A stretch of 64,000 bases of DNA from Cepaea nemoralis. Taxonomy: Eukaryota; Mollusca; Gastropoda; Stylommatophora; Helicidae. The DNA is taken from positions 1 through 64,000 of the forward strand of contig JACEFZ010022401.1 of the NCBI GenBank assembly GCA_014155875.1, given 5' to 3'. Numbering within the stretch: position 1 is the stretch's first letter; each line of letters begins with the position of its first letter. Below the pieces are notes generated by a model. The model had not been told where the DNA came from and searched no databases. It worked only from the letters and a program-made list of their open reading frames with translations. Position numbers and translations under genes: made by a program. This document shows, piece by piece, positions 33,757 through 44,039 of this stretch.

Positions 33757-34115
33757 TTAATTAGTTATTTAGTTAGTAGCGGTTCCAACTTCACGGCAAA
33801 GGGTCGCCCCCATGGATGAAGAGAACGGGGTGATTGCTCTTGCTCGCTTTGAAATCAAACATAGTCCATATACAATACCTCCAGAAGCACTGGATTGAAT
33901 TTTGCGTGTGGGTTGGCTTTCCCTTTTACCAGTTTCCCTCGCCATCAGGGAAACCCATTCCGACTTCAGAGGTACTTGAGATTTGCGTCCACAAGTCAAG
34001 GATGAGAAGTCAGCATTTTAGTCCAACTGTCTGATGTAGGGGTTGAACCTTTTACCTCGGCATCAGCACACCGGATGTTTAAGAACACTCGTTCTTATCG
34101 ATTCTGCAATGGTGA
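33757..34115 (-). mobile_element. SINE family D, full length, tail next to a splice acceptor
   Basis: On the minus strand the degraded head (34115 to ~34040) leads to B-box-like 'aaggttcaacccc' and the body 'gtccttgacttgtggacgca' and 'aagtacctctgaagtcggaa'. The 3' end is 'ccctttgccgtgaagttgga' and an (ACTA)n-like tail. The same 3' end and tail occur at 38170-38226. The tail ends ~15 bases before the neuroglian-like exon at 33741. Confidence 0.75.
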
Positions 34116-34464
34116 CCTCTATATTGGCTGGTGTTGAGGTGATGAACTCTTGAAGGTGGTGATGGGCTTGATCTTCTCTCAGAGTGTTCATTTGTTGTTA
34201 TAGATTAGGGATTAATTATCGCGATAGCCAAGTTGATTTCAGACTACGCTGGTAATGGCATGGAGGACGCAGGTTTAACGCCTGGGCTTGTCGCCTACCA
34301 AAATTAAGGGAAAGATTGGCCAGCTATTCCTCCTTGCTCTAAGTCTACATGAAGCGACGGAGCTATTACACTACATACTCAAAGCAGAAAACTGCTTTGG
34401 GACGAGTTGTTTGATTACTGTTTATTATTCTTACGGCTTTACCACGTCCACGTGTGTGATTTGG

Positions 34465-34725
34465 TTTGGTTAACGTATTGGCCAAGGGGATAACGACGTT
34501 GTTCGTAATCCCATATATTCACGTGGGGAAAACAACTTGGCGAGATTCGGCAGCGGATCACGCCGCGCTAGTAACTTACGGGGGTATGTGAGTCGGTCGT
34601 TCAGAAAGCAATGGCAAACTACTAAAAGTAAAACTTGCCTAGTACATCAACAGCAGCTGAAAATGCTGGTGTTGACTGCAACATTCTGTAAGGAATATGC
34701 AACAATAAAAAAAAACAAAAACGTA
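34465..34725 (+). mobile_element. tRNA-derived SINE, family B
   Basis: 'acgtattggccaaggggata' (head), 'cgtaatcccatatattcacg', 'gctagtaacttacgggggta' and 'tgtgagtcggtcgttcagaa' match the nested SINE at 28317-28559. The 3' body ends 'ggaatatgcaac' and an A-rich tail. Confidence 0.8.
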
Positions 34726-35059
34726 TTCTCACAATACATTTGTCAGCTAAAATAAACAGATGGTTCGGCCATGATGAATCCAAGCAGAGAGACCAAGAGA
34801 CAGCCATACATGGAACAAATCCAGAGTTCGAGATCAAGATTGCGTCCGTGAAGAAGACAAGGAGACCATGAGGAAATGGATAAACAAGAACTGACCAACA
34901 ACACCAGTCGAATCAGCACCAACGAAACTAAGAAGAAATAGTGGCACAGTGTGCTTGCAGCAAGGGAGGGAATTACAGGCCGGGAAAACTAAAGATGAAA
35001 AAGTATAATTGTACTGACGATACTAATGAGGCGGAAACCCTGGGAAAACAACGTTTTAA

Positions 35060-35740
35060 ACGGAAGGGTAACATCAAGAGATAGACTGAGAGTCTAACAT
35101 GAAGGGTAGACTGGGAGGTTAACATGAAGAGATGGATTGGGATGTTAACATCAAGAGACAGACAGTAAAGTTGACATTAGGAGATGGACGGGCAGAATTA
35201 CATTAAGAGGTAGACTGGGTAATTAACATCAAGGAATAGACAGAAAGGTTAACATTAAAGTATAGACAGGAAGGTTACCATTAAGGAATAGACAGGAAGG
35301 TTAACATCAAGATATTGACAGGAACGTTAACATTAAGGTATGGACACAAAGATTAAAATCAAGTAATAGACAGAAAGGTTAACATAAAGATATAGACAAG
35401 GAGGTTAATATTAAGATGTAGACAGGGAGGTTAATATTAAGCTATAGACAAGAAGGTTAACATCAAGATATTGACAGGAATGTTAACATTAATATATAGA
35501 CAGGGATGTTAATATTAAGGTATAGCCAGAACGATTAACATCAAGATATAGACATGGAGTTAAAATTAAGTTATAGACAAGGAGGTTAATATTAAGATAT
35601 AGTCAGAAAGATTAACATCAAGATATATATAGGGAGGTTAATATTAAGGTATAGTCAGAACGATTAACATCAAGATATAGACAGGGAGTTAAAATCAAGT
35701 TATAGACAGGGAGGTTAACATTAAGAGATAGAATGTGCGG
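35060..35740. repeat. Minisatellite, ~26-bp unit, intronic
   Basis: The unit is around 'ggttaacattaagatataga' with 'cagg' joins. The ATT/ATC and 'gatat/gtat/aat' variants alternate. It starts from looser repeats near 35060. Confidence 0.88.
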
Positions 35741-35863
35741 TGGACTACAATGAGATATACTACAATGTTGTCATTGCACCCAATCCTTGCTGTGAAACTG
35801 ACAACTCATCTGATCTGATCTATTTAGAGAAAATCAATAAACAGAACATCGAAACAAACTTAC

Positions 35864-36182
35864 GCTGAACAATAAGTCTTCTGTACGCCCTGTCTGTTTT
35901 ATCCCCTATCGTAGCCACGCATGCATATTCGCCCTCGTCCTTCCGCTCGAGCCTTCGTGATGACAAGCACGTGCCGGTTTTCGCTGGACTTGGAGATGTA
36001 GTGGCCTTCGCCGTCCATGTGAGGATCGATCTCCAGCCGACGTCCGGCAAATGTCCAGTGTACAGCCACGGGTAGATCTTTCCCGAGATTATGCGGCAGT
36101 GGCGTTACGTGACATAGGAACATGGCCCGGCCTCCGTCTACTACTACCTCATCTTTCTGAATGTTTTCGATTCGGACGAAAC
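35864..36182 (-). CDS. Neuroglian/L1CAM-type adhesion protein, Ig exon, with 1-nt frameshift
   Basis: A 319-bp exon with acceptor 'tccccag' and donor 'gtaagt'. From the phase 1 entry it reads 'FVRIENIQKDEVVVDGGRAM', 'FLCHVTPLPHNLGKDLPVAV' and 'HWTFAGRRLEIDPHMDGEGH', then 'YISKSSENRHVLVITKA'. After a one-base shift at 35939-35944 it reads 'DEGEYACVATIGDKTDRAYR' and 'RLIVQ'. This is a complete I-set Ig domain: first Cys in FLC, core Trp in VHW, and D-x-G-x-Y-x-C. With the extra base removed the exon would end in phase 1, exactly matching the next exon. The domain is the last Ig before FN3 1, as in neuroglian. The extra base is either a sequencing error or a disabling mutation. Confidence 0.85.
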
Positions 36183-36344
36183 CTGGGGACGAAAGAGCAT
36201 GGAATTAAATGCTATAGATATTACAACCATAATGCAGCCGTCATGAAGAAGGATGCAATAATAAACACAAGAATAAATGCGTAAGGTAAAGTAAATAAAG
36301 GGTCACTTGTCAAGCCTTAACGATATATCGAGTCGAGGGTGTTG

Positions 36345-36505
36345 AATCCGTCCCAGGAGAAATGGAATCCAATCGCTTTGCATTGATTTCGATTGTATGA
36401 CCGTTGTCCATTCAGAAAGCTATTTAACTTAAACGTTGAATAGCAAATCACAAACAGCTAATACATGCTATGGTTGACTGCAAATCATACAAAGAACACG
36501 GAACA
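36345..36505 (+). mobile_element. SINE family A, diverged
   Basis: It keeps 'tgaccgttgtccattcagaa' and 'caaatcacaaacagctaata', plus a degraded 3' end. The head is not clear. Confidence 0.55.
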
Positions 36506-36517
36506 ACACTTTTTTAA

Positions 36518-36830
36518 ACATGTTTTTATAGACTTTAAAACTCTAATATCTTTATAGACTTTAAAACTCTAATATCTTTATAGACTTTAAAACTCTAATA
36601 TCTTTATAGACTTTAAAACTCTAATATCTTTATAGACTTTAAAACTCTAATATCTTTATAGACTTTAAAACTCTAATATCTATATAGACTTTAAAACTCT
36701 AATATCTTTATAGACTTTAAAACTCTAATATCTTTATAGACTTTAAAACTCTAACATCTTTATAGACTTTAAAACTCCAATATTTAAATAGACTTTAAAA
36801 CTCCCATGTCTTTATATACTTTTTATTTGC
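36518..36830. repeat. Minisatellite, 26-bp unit, ~12 copies
   Basis: The unit TTTATAGACTTTAAAACTCT plus AATATC is repeated with very few substitutions until ~36765, then diverges toward the right edge. Confidence 0.95.
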
Positions 36831-36831
36831 A

Positions 36832-37040
36832 GTCTTTTACAGCACGATGCAATCAACCCCAGCATTTATTGGCCGTTTGTGATTTACTAATCCATTTTCG
36901 GCCAGTAGCTTGCCGTTGCTTACTGAACGGCCGAAGCTCATACCATTATGAAAATCAACGCAAAGTGATCTGCTCTCAAATGGCTTGCGACTGACTACGA
37001 ACCCGATGTGTCGGAGCTGTGAAACTGCGCTCACTTCCCC
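36832..37040 (-). mobile_element. SINE family A
   Basis: On the minus strand 'gaagtgagcgcagtttcaca' (head), B-box-like 'gggttcgtagtc', 'ggtatgagcttcggccgttc' and 'agtaagcaacggcaagctac', ending 'atcgtgctgtaaaagactgc'. Confidence 0.75.
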
Positions 37041-37173
37041 CAGCCCCTAGACACATACGCGGACAACCGAAAGGCAACCATGATGTAAACGGCAATAACA
37101 ACCACAAGAACGAAGACATAAGTAAACTAACTAAAGCACTCGTGTCTACACATTAAGCATGTTGAGTATATAT

Positions 37174-37325
37174 AGGGTGTATTTTTAATGACTGTGCAGT
37201 GTTTGAAAATATTGCCGGTCCAAGTTTTGTATTCACCCTCTGTAAAGTTCATGCAGCATAATAGGTAAATACAAACTTGGACAGGCAATATTTTCAAACA
37301 CTGCACAGTCATCAAAAATACACCT
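37174..37325. mobile_element. Palindromic foldback MITE, 152 bp
   Basis: Two ~62-base arms start 'agggtgtatttttaatgact' and (in complement) 'aggtgtatttttgatgactg'. They pair almost throughout and enclose a ~25-base loop. There is no coding capacity. A truncated relative is at 26321-26432. The superfamily is uncertain, possibly Tc1/mariner-like. Confidence 0.85.
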
Positions 37326-37344
37326 GTTGGTGATAGTCTCAATG

Positions 37345-37560
37345 TATATGATGGCATAGTGGCTAAACACTTGCTTACCGGTCCGGGAATCGGCGGTTCG
37401 ATCCATATCGAGACGCACCCAGATGGATCCAGTCTAAAATCGGTACCAAGAAATGTCTTGGGAAGAGAAGTCGTCCGGCGTGAGACTGATCACGTCACCC
37501 AACGAGTGCCCATTGGTCATTTCAAATACGGGTCTAGCACCATATGCTGCCCTCTAAACT
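37345..37560 (+). mobile_element. tRNA-derived SINE, family E
   Basis: The head has A-box-like 'tagtggctaaacacttgc' and B-box 'cggttcgatcc'. The body 'cagtctaaaatcggtaccaa', 'gaaatgtcttgg' and 'agactgatcacgtcaccc' is shared with 14670-14830 and 55888-55950. Confidence 0.75.
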
Positions 37561-37612
37561 GGAGAGTTTTGGCCATCACAGACCATAACTCTAGGAAGAG
37601 CGGTTAGGCGTT

Positions 37613-38226
37613 GAACCGTTAAGGCCTGTGGCGTGTTTATGCTTGCAGCTACGGTTCGCAATTGCATTTTCCTCATGTTGGACTGGTAGTACATGGTTCC
37701 GTCGCCCTGCTACTGAGTGAGTGCGTGGGCGACACTGTGAGCTGTGAAATTCGCGGGGAATGCTTTTACATCTGTCCTGTACAGTGACCTGCATGTTCGG
37801 AACAATGGCTACCGGCTGTTGCTGAATTGACTGATTTGCCTTTTCGGTCCACGAATGCATTTTTCAGGAGACTCCCGGGAGTCGGCGCTGAAGCTGCGGA
37901 GTTTGTGCTTTATGCGACACTTTCGGTAAAAGACCGAGCCATGTGAGAAAACCCGGGTCAATGAGGTCTTTCTGCTGACTGGAGTCCATCGACGATGAAC
38001 TGTGTTTTCGTGGATTAATTTTGTGTTGGCATTCTGGCGGCGGCATTATGCACAGTGTACCTGTGCGGGCTGTTGGATTGCCGAGACTCCTGTCTATTCC
38101 ACTTTTCACAATGGACAGTGCGGAGCATTTTTTGTGATAATCACTAGCACAGGAACGGAGCATAATAGGGACGACCCGTTGCCGTGAAGCTGGAACCTCG
38201 ACTAACTAACCGACTAACTAACTAAC
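37613..38226 (+). mobile_element. SINE family C-like element with (ACTA)n tail
   Basis: The core 'gggagtcggcgctgaagctg', 'cggagtttgtgctttatgcg' and 'cactttcgg' matches 56085-56150. The 3' end 'gacccgttgccgtgaagctg' and the (ACTA)n tail (38201-38226) match the SINE D end at 33757-33830. The central part is less certain and the element may be a composite. Confidence 0.55.
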
Positions 38227-38229
38227 TGT

Positions 38230-38890
38230 AGGAAGGGAAAATCTCAACTGCACCTTCCAGTGGTAGAGAATGGAAATACACCACGGTGTGGCAAACGCAG
38301 CCCTGGGGATTGAGTATCCACCGGAATAAGTGGACAACTCTGCAGCTGAGCAGAGCACGGCACTCACTTGTCCTGACAGTCGGAAATGGATGTCAATTGC
38401 AGCGGTAAAAGACCACCATACAGATGTGGAAGACAAGGAGAAACCACCACATTATGTTCTCAAGACTTCATGGCAAAACAAAATTCAGAGGTAGTGAACG
38501 ACGGTAATGGCTGTCTTAGGACATCCTCGTCCGGTAGGGACAGTCATGAGCCACAGGTGACACCAGACGGTCATCCAGCTACTGATGGCAAAACCCTAAT
38601 TAAAATAAATAAATTTAGAGTAGGAAGATGGAATGTTATGACATTAAATGAGCTGGGAAAGTTTAACAATGTTCTAAGAAAGATGGAAAACATGAAAATG
38701 ATTATTCTAGGCGTAAGTGACATGAGATGGAAGGGATCGAGAAAAATTATAGCTGACAAACACACAATCATTTGTTCTGGAGGGGATACACACGAAATAG
38801 GTGTAGGTATAATATTTGACGAAAAAATAACAAACAAAACAACAGCCAAGTCAATTTTTAGACATGTCAAAGTGTCCTTTGTCTACTGTA
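38230..38890 (+). pseudogene. RTE-clade LINE, 5' region with APE endonuclease start
   Basis: The reading frame from 38386 covers a variable leader then 'INKFRVGRWNVMTLNELGKF', 'MENMKMIILGVSDMRWKGS' and 'HEIGVGIIFDEKI'. These are the first motifs of an AP-like endonuclease of the craniofacial development protein 2/BovB type (the WNV and SDMRW regions). In an intact element this nuclease nicks target DNA ahead of reverse transcription. Similarity stops near 38880, and there is no RT on this strand downstream, so it is a 3'-truncated or rearranged fragment. That is unusual for LINEs, which usually lose the 5' end. Confidence 0.85.
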
Positions 38891-39000
38891 CCCAATGTTG
38901 TTGGTCTAGGGACACTTTAGGGGGATGTGGTTGTCGTGAAATGCTGAATGTTAGTGATTCCCAGATCGACGACTGTATGCAGCGAATACCCAGGGAGTAG

Positions 39001-40199
39001 AAGGGTTAATGAAACAGAAGGATAAAACACAACGGATTGACCAGCGCATGGGTATGTAGGTCAAGGCGGGAGAGTCGACTACAACACAGGTGACCTGTAT
39101 AGTGGAAAAATTGGGGTGCTACAAAGACAGACAGTATCATGGACCAGCCTATTGCGTTCTGGAGGTAGGACTGGACAGCAGAATGCGGTTTGGTTGTATT
39201 AAACAACGGAAAAGTTCGAGATCAGAAATTTTCCACTGACAAGGGATAATGAAGTCTGAATTTGCTTTGTCCAGCAATGTCAAGGATTATGCGACATAGA
39301 CTGACCTATAAAGAGTAGCCACTTTCTTTGTCAGTTTAGTGTGTGTATTCCCAACTGGACGAGAAGATAGAATTATGTGTCCTGTAATGAAAAGAAATAT
39401 CCTCCCTTATAATGGGATAAAGTGCTTGGATGCGGATAAATTTCGATTCGTGGATTTACATTAATTCTATAAAGGAACATAGATGCCTAAATAAGGTATA
39501 TTAGAGTATAGTTTTAGAATAGGAATATAGATATTAGTGAAGTGCATTTAACATTGTTTCTATTAGTAGGAATAGTATAGATGTTGGGTGAATCTTCTAT
39601 CCTATGTCAGAGTGGGTTTTTTCGGAAGCCTTTTCATTTCGGCTGGAGGAAAAGACACTCACATAGGGGAGAAGAGGAAGCAGACACAGATCTCACTAAT
39701 AAAATGTATCTCAACCAGGTTTCCATACCAGTGCGAGACGTATCAAATAAGAGAATACAGATGGCTGTGGTCCAGATCACTCAGTGTTGATAACCCACAA
39801 GAAAGCCCTTTGAAGTAATAAAGCACGACACTTGTGCAGGAAAAAAGAAAGAATAGAAGTCTCACCGGAAGAATTAAGGACGACAGAGAAAGAATAATAA
39901 AGATCAGATGAGCTAATGGAAAAGCTCAAATGACTCAATCTCATAGAGTAGCAAAGTGCGTACCAAGAGCATATATCAATTACAAAATATCGAGTGTAGA
40001 ACTTTTACAGAACACTAATAGAACATTTTAGAATCTCGATGTGTTGTTCCAGAATGGATTAAAGAACGCTATACGAAAACAACGAACATTCATTTTAAGC
40101 GGACAGCAAATAGTGAACGGGTTAAGTACATTGATACCGTGGTGAACATTTTCATTACAAAGAACGGATTTATCTACAGACGCAAGCAGACGGAGCCGT
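39001..40199. other. No gene recognised
   Basis: AT-rich with no domain or repeat family that I could identify. Confidence 0.4.
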
Positions 40200-40430
40200 C
40201 AGGGTGAGATCGTTCTGTGGTGTCTATATATCGTCCTGTACTTTAGCCGAGAGAAGAGACGAGAGAAAGACACGAAGACTATCTATCTACATCTTATCTA
40301 GCAGCCACACCAGAAGAACACTAGCAATTACACAGACAATACCCATCCATACACAAGACATAGTTTTATAAATAAATCTTTTATTTAATGTTAAAAAGAA
40401 CTGTTGTCGGAGTATGTGTTGAGGGAAAAC
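40200..40430 (+). other. Possible solo LTR or Pol II promoter/poly(A) module
   Basis: A TATA-like 'ctatatatcg' near 40225 is followed ~145 bases later by 'aataaatc' near 40371 and a T-rich stretch. This is the spacing of a short R region in an LTR. No TG...CA ends or target duplication were established. Confidence 0.2.
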
Positions 40431-40726
40431 TAGAGAGAGAGTGAAAGAAAGGGATATATGGATGATAAGACGGAAGAGAGGAGTGTAGACAAAAAGTCAG
40501 TAACTAATCCCAACAGATAATCAGTTTAAAGATGTGCATGTTGATTCCAATCTCCTCTCGAGGAAATAACAGCACAGTGGTCATTATCACGCCGATGAGC
40601 ACCTGTACTTCCTAGACAATTTTATTTTACCTAATTTTTAACGGGTTGAGCTGGTAGCGGGCCCAGGCCATAAAAAAAAAATCCATGACATTGAGGGGGA
40701 TTTAAACATATGCCGACCGGGAGGAA

Positions 40727-40743
40727 GAGGGGGGGGGGGGGGG
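40727..40743. repeat. G-homopolymer run
   Basis: About 15 consecutive G bases after 'gaggaaga'. The length may be uncertain in the assembly. Confidence 0.9.
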
Positions 40744-40825
40744 ACGGGGACGTGCTGGTCACTGCGCTACCTCGAGCTCGAGAACTACGAAGTGCTATAA
40801 GTTTACTGTCTGGCTTTGAGGTTAT

Positions 40826-41060
40826 CATCATCATCATCATCATCATCATGTGCTTTGTCTCTCCACAAATCTCTATCCTTGGTGCTCTGGATTAACCCTG
40901 CTGATGATATTCCTCCATGCCACCGTCTCAATTCATCCAGCATCATTTCTCTCGGTATGTATCTGCCTCGGTCTTCATCACTTACCTTTCCAGAGATCAC
41001 GAGACATTGTCCAATGTTTCTCTTCTCATTTCATCGCCAAAAAATACTTTTTGCCTATGC
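40826..41060 (-). pseudogene. RTE-clade LINE (lineage A), 3' end
   Basis: An (ATC)n run at 40826-40848 is the tail. On the minus strand it is preceded by 'LRRWHGGISSAGLIQSTKDR' and 'GRYIPREMMLDEL', the C-terminus of lineage A. The upstream part decays after ~41050. Confidence 0.85.
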
Positions 41061-41369
41061 GTTGTGGATGTATAGTGTGTTCTACTTTGATTAGAAAGTT
41101 TAAAGGTATGTCTAATTAAACAAATTAACACACATCGATTGGACGCGAGAAAATCTCTTTCCTGAAAAAGCGGTACAAAAGAGAAAATGTTTAGGAGGAT
41201 TTCGTTGTAAAGCTCATTTCTATATTTACCATGTTTCGAACCATTTTACTTCAAGCACTAAACTACTTATTATAGGAGTATAACAAACGCTTACTGCCAT
41301 TACTGGAGCAAATCCTCTTTGCATGTTTGATTTTGTGCTCTTTTTAAAGTTGTGGTTCTTGTAATGGTT

Positions 41370-41700
41370 TACTCGTGTGCTCATCAAAAATGTCCTGGCG
41401 CAAAGGGATCAGTTGTATGCATCAACTTTCTTGTGACCACGAAAACCTGGATCAATTATTTAAATCAACTTTCCAGACACGACAGTCGTTCTATGAACAT
41501 GTGGATACATTATTCTCAACCTTAATAGTAGGGTGAAAGTACTGATCAATTATTTGTCATCAGCTTCCTTTGTAATGATGGATGTTCGGATCAATTGTTT
41601 TCATCAACTTTCATGTATGCAATTGACGACATAATCAATTATTTGCATCAAATGTATTGAAAAGGTGAACTTCTGTATGAATTATTTTCACAAAGCGGAA
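41370..41700. repeat. Degenerate tandem repeat, ~55-70 bp
   Basis: 'atcaattatttaaatcaact', 'atcaattatttgtcatcagc', 'atcaattgttttcatcaact' and 'atcaattatttgcatcaaat' recur at irregular spacing. Confidence 0.6.
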
Positions 41701-41939
41701 AGCTGATTGACCTTCATTCTTTGGCTAGATGTCGTGGTATCATATGCCGGGCTCTCCTACATTTAACACCGTCCGTTAATCTTCACTATGTACACACTGG
41801 CGCTTCTTTTGCCTCTTATCACAGAGCCATCCGTGTAGATGATTACATCACCTGGGTACGAATTGTCGTGAATCAATTTTTGTGTCTCCCATTCAGCGCA
41901 GCCTTCCGATCAACCATTCCCTGTACTGCGGGTCCATTG

Positions 41940-42290
41940 TGATTATGATCCTGCATAGGTCTGCCTTTTCCTCGGGCATGCGGAACCACTCCTCTCTTCT
42001 CCCAATGTTCTCAAGGCACGCACAAGACTCTTATTGTAACTTCTACGTGAGCCATCCGTGAGTTTTCTCTTAGCATCCTGTGGCCACAGTAGCCAACGAA
42101 TAGTTCCATCGCTGCCGATGTCAGTTGCAGCCTGATTAGATCTCCGCATGTACTTTCCTCTACGCCCTGAGTGTCGTCAGACCCTCTACTAACCCCTCGC
42201 TGTATCAGTCACTCCAAACGTGGATCCTCTGTTTCTTTTGTTGCACTTTTCCAGGAACCTTTCACCAAAACAACTTAGCAGATATAACTA
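41940..42290. repeat. Repeat family F copy
   Basis: 'agccaacgaatagttccatc', 'cagcctgatta' and 'gagtgtcgtcag' align with 7075-7170, and 'gtggatcctctg' aligns with 53250-53262. The minus strand reads 'MRRSNQAATDIGSDGTIRWL', similar to the minus-strand peptide at 7010-7150, so the family may be coding. Confidence 0.55.
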
Positions 42291-42879
42291 AACTCAACAA
42301 GTGAAACACAGCAAAACAACTGCAAACACTGTAAATAAGCCCATGATATAGATTTTCCATAGACATTAGTAACATTCTGTGGCGGTGTTATTAAAGTGCA
42401 GAACAACTTCCAAGAAAGACATTATATGATATTGATGTCATTGGACCGAGGTAATAACAACTGGTTTTGACACAGAGGGTTAATGAATAATATACTTATA
42501 TCATAAATAGGGTTATTAGGTCTGCTGATCTTGCCTGCCAGACTATCGGCCAGAGAATGGGAAATGTCAGTTTTCAAAGCCCATAGATTAACTGCCAGAG
42601 ATTCGGAAGATTGAGTAAACGGATGGTTTTTCTTGTATGGTTACGGTCTGCGTTCTCGACTGTGCGCGGGAACTAATGTATGCTGTCATCCCTTGTGTTA
42701 CCGGGCAAATTAAAGAAAGTAAAGAATAGTAATACTCTAACCTACAATGCACGACATAAGAGGCGACATGGGAGGGTTGGCGTGGGATTAGCTGTGCTAC
42801 TATACAGTAGAAGACTAGCTGCAAGCTCCAAGCACGTGACCAGTTGGATGAGGGATATGCTCTAATGGGGATAGAGGGC
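42291..42879. other. No gene recognised
   Basis: Nothing identified. Confidence 0.35.
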
Positions 42880-42883
42880 AGGG

Positions 42884-42962
42884 GAGAAGAAGAAGAAGAA
42901 GAAGAAGAAGAAGAACAAAAAGAACAAGAACAAGAAGAACAAGAACAAGAACAAGAAGAAGC
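42884..42962. repeat. (GAA)n with AGAAC interruptions
   Basis: Starts as (AGA)n and becomes an 'aagaacaagaac' pattern. Confidence 0.95.
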
Positions 42963-43394
42963 AAGTTAATCTATTGCCACTAGACAAGCAATTAACCGCA
43001 GCAAACAAATAAATAATTGTTTTGCTTCTAAAGTACATGTTCTGTGTGTTTTAATATAAATACTCATAGCTTCCGGTAAAATGGCGACGACGTAACGTTT
43101 ATTTCTTCATAGGTGGCAGTGTTTGTGTATTTCTGGGGAAGATGTGTTGTTATTTCGTATTCGGTTTTGGAAGTTGTTCACAAGAAACCACGGAAGGCAG
43201 GTGGTGGATGAAATGTTGATGACAGCTGACAGATAGTTGTTGGTTATGGTCACAAGTTTCGCGACGGTGGGCAAACGAGCCCTTTAACGAGACAATGGCT
43301 ACGGTCACCCGGCCTGTATGGTCACTGCAAAGAAGGAAATCAGTGACAAACGACTTTCTTTAAAGTTGCCTAGTTTATCATGATTCGCCTAATT
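42963..43394. other. No gene recognised
   Basis: Nothing identified. Confidence 0.35.
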
Positions 43395-43500
43395 ACAAGA
43401 ACACTGAGCTGATCCAGGACTCTGGTGATCGAGTGAAAAGGCGAATCATGACCGCCCACCCTTACCGGCATGGCACATGATGGAACTCCTGTATGATAAT
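43395..43500 (+). mobile_element. RTE LINE (lineage C) 3' end
   Basis: 'gagctgatccaggactctgg', 'tgatcgagtg' and 'accggcatggcacatgatgg' match 46500-46580 and the minus strand of 56610-56710. Confidence 0.75.
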
Positions 43501-43604
43501 ATGGTCGTTTATGAATGAATCCACTATGTATTGCCATCTTCAGTATGACATCACAGTCGTTGATGAATGAATCCAGAATGTTTGACCGAAGTCATGAAGT
43601 TAAT

Positions 43605-43790
43605 GTGGAAACGTGGCCGAGTTATTATGGTCTTCGCCTCGGGTTCAAAAGATGTAGTGTTCGAATCCCAGCTGAGGACTGTGCATGTTTACATGACCAT
43701 TGATGCCGAATGGTATCACATGTCTCATGATCTCTTGGTGGTGAGATATGATGCCAAGCTTTCTTGGATAACGACGAGAAAAAAAGGTCT
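43605..43790 (+). mobile_element. SINE with tRNA-Ser/Leu-like head
   Basis: 'cgtggccgagttattatggt' (A-box-like), a variable-arm-like spacer, and B-box 'tgttcgaatccc' at 43659-43670. The following body was not matched elsewhere. The head order resembles tRNA-Ser/Leu, but no intact cloverleaf is present. Confidence 0.6.
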
Positions 43791-43907
43791 CTAAAGAAAA
43801 GACCTCGTATGCAGACTATGGACGTTAGAGAGACCTCACGTAGAATAGGCCGAAAGATTGTTTGCCCTGACAAAAGTGTTAGGAAAGAAAGTCTCGTATA
43901 TAGTCCA

Positions 43908-43908
43908 A

Positions 43909-43951
<43 letters not shown>
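43908..43951. repeat. (TA)n microsatellite
   Basis: Pure dinucleotide run. Confidence 0.97.
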
Positions 43952-43956
<5 letters not shown>

Positions 43957-44039
43957 TAAGTAGGCCAAATAATATACTTTTAAGTTGCCCATAGCTGAGT
44001 TTAGTGTAGTTTAATCGACGGATCAAAATCACGGTACAC

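Larger units (their letters stand above)
33742..35863 (-). other. Neuroglian-like intron (2122 bp)
   Basis: Bounded by GT (35863-35862, donor 'gtaagt') and AG (33743-33742). Phase 1 on both sides. It holds a SINE D whose tail abuts the acceptor, a SINE B, and a ~26-bp minisatellite. Confidence 0.82.

Noticed and set aside
35939..35944. Programmed ribosomal frameshift in the neuroglian-like Ig exon
   Set aside because: No slippery heptamer or downstream structure is evident, and no precedent is known for this family. A sequencing error or mutation is simpler.
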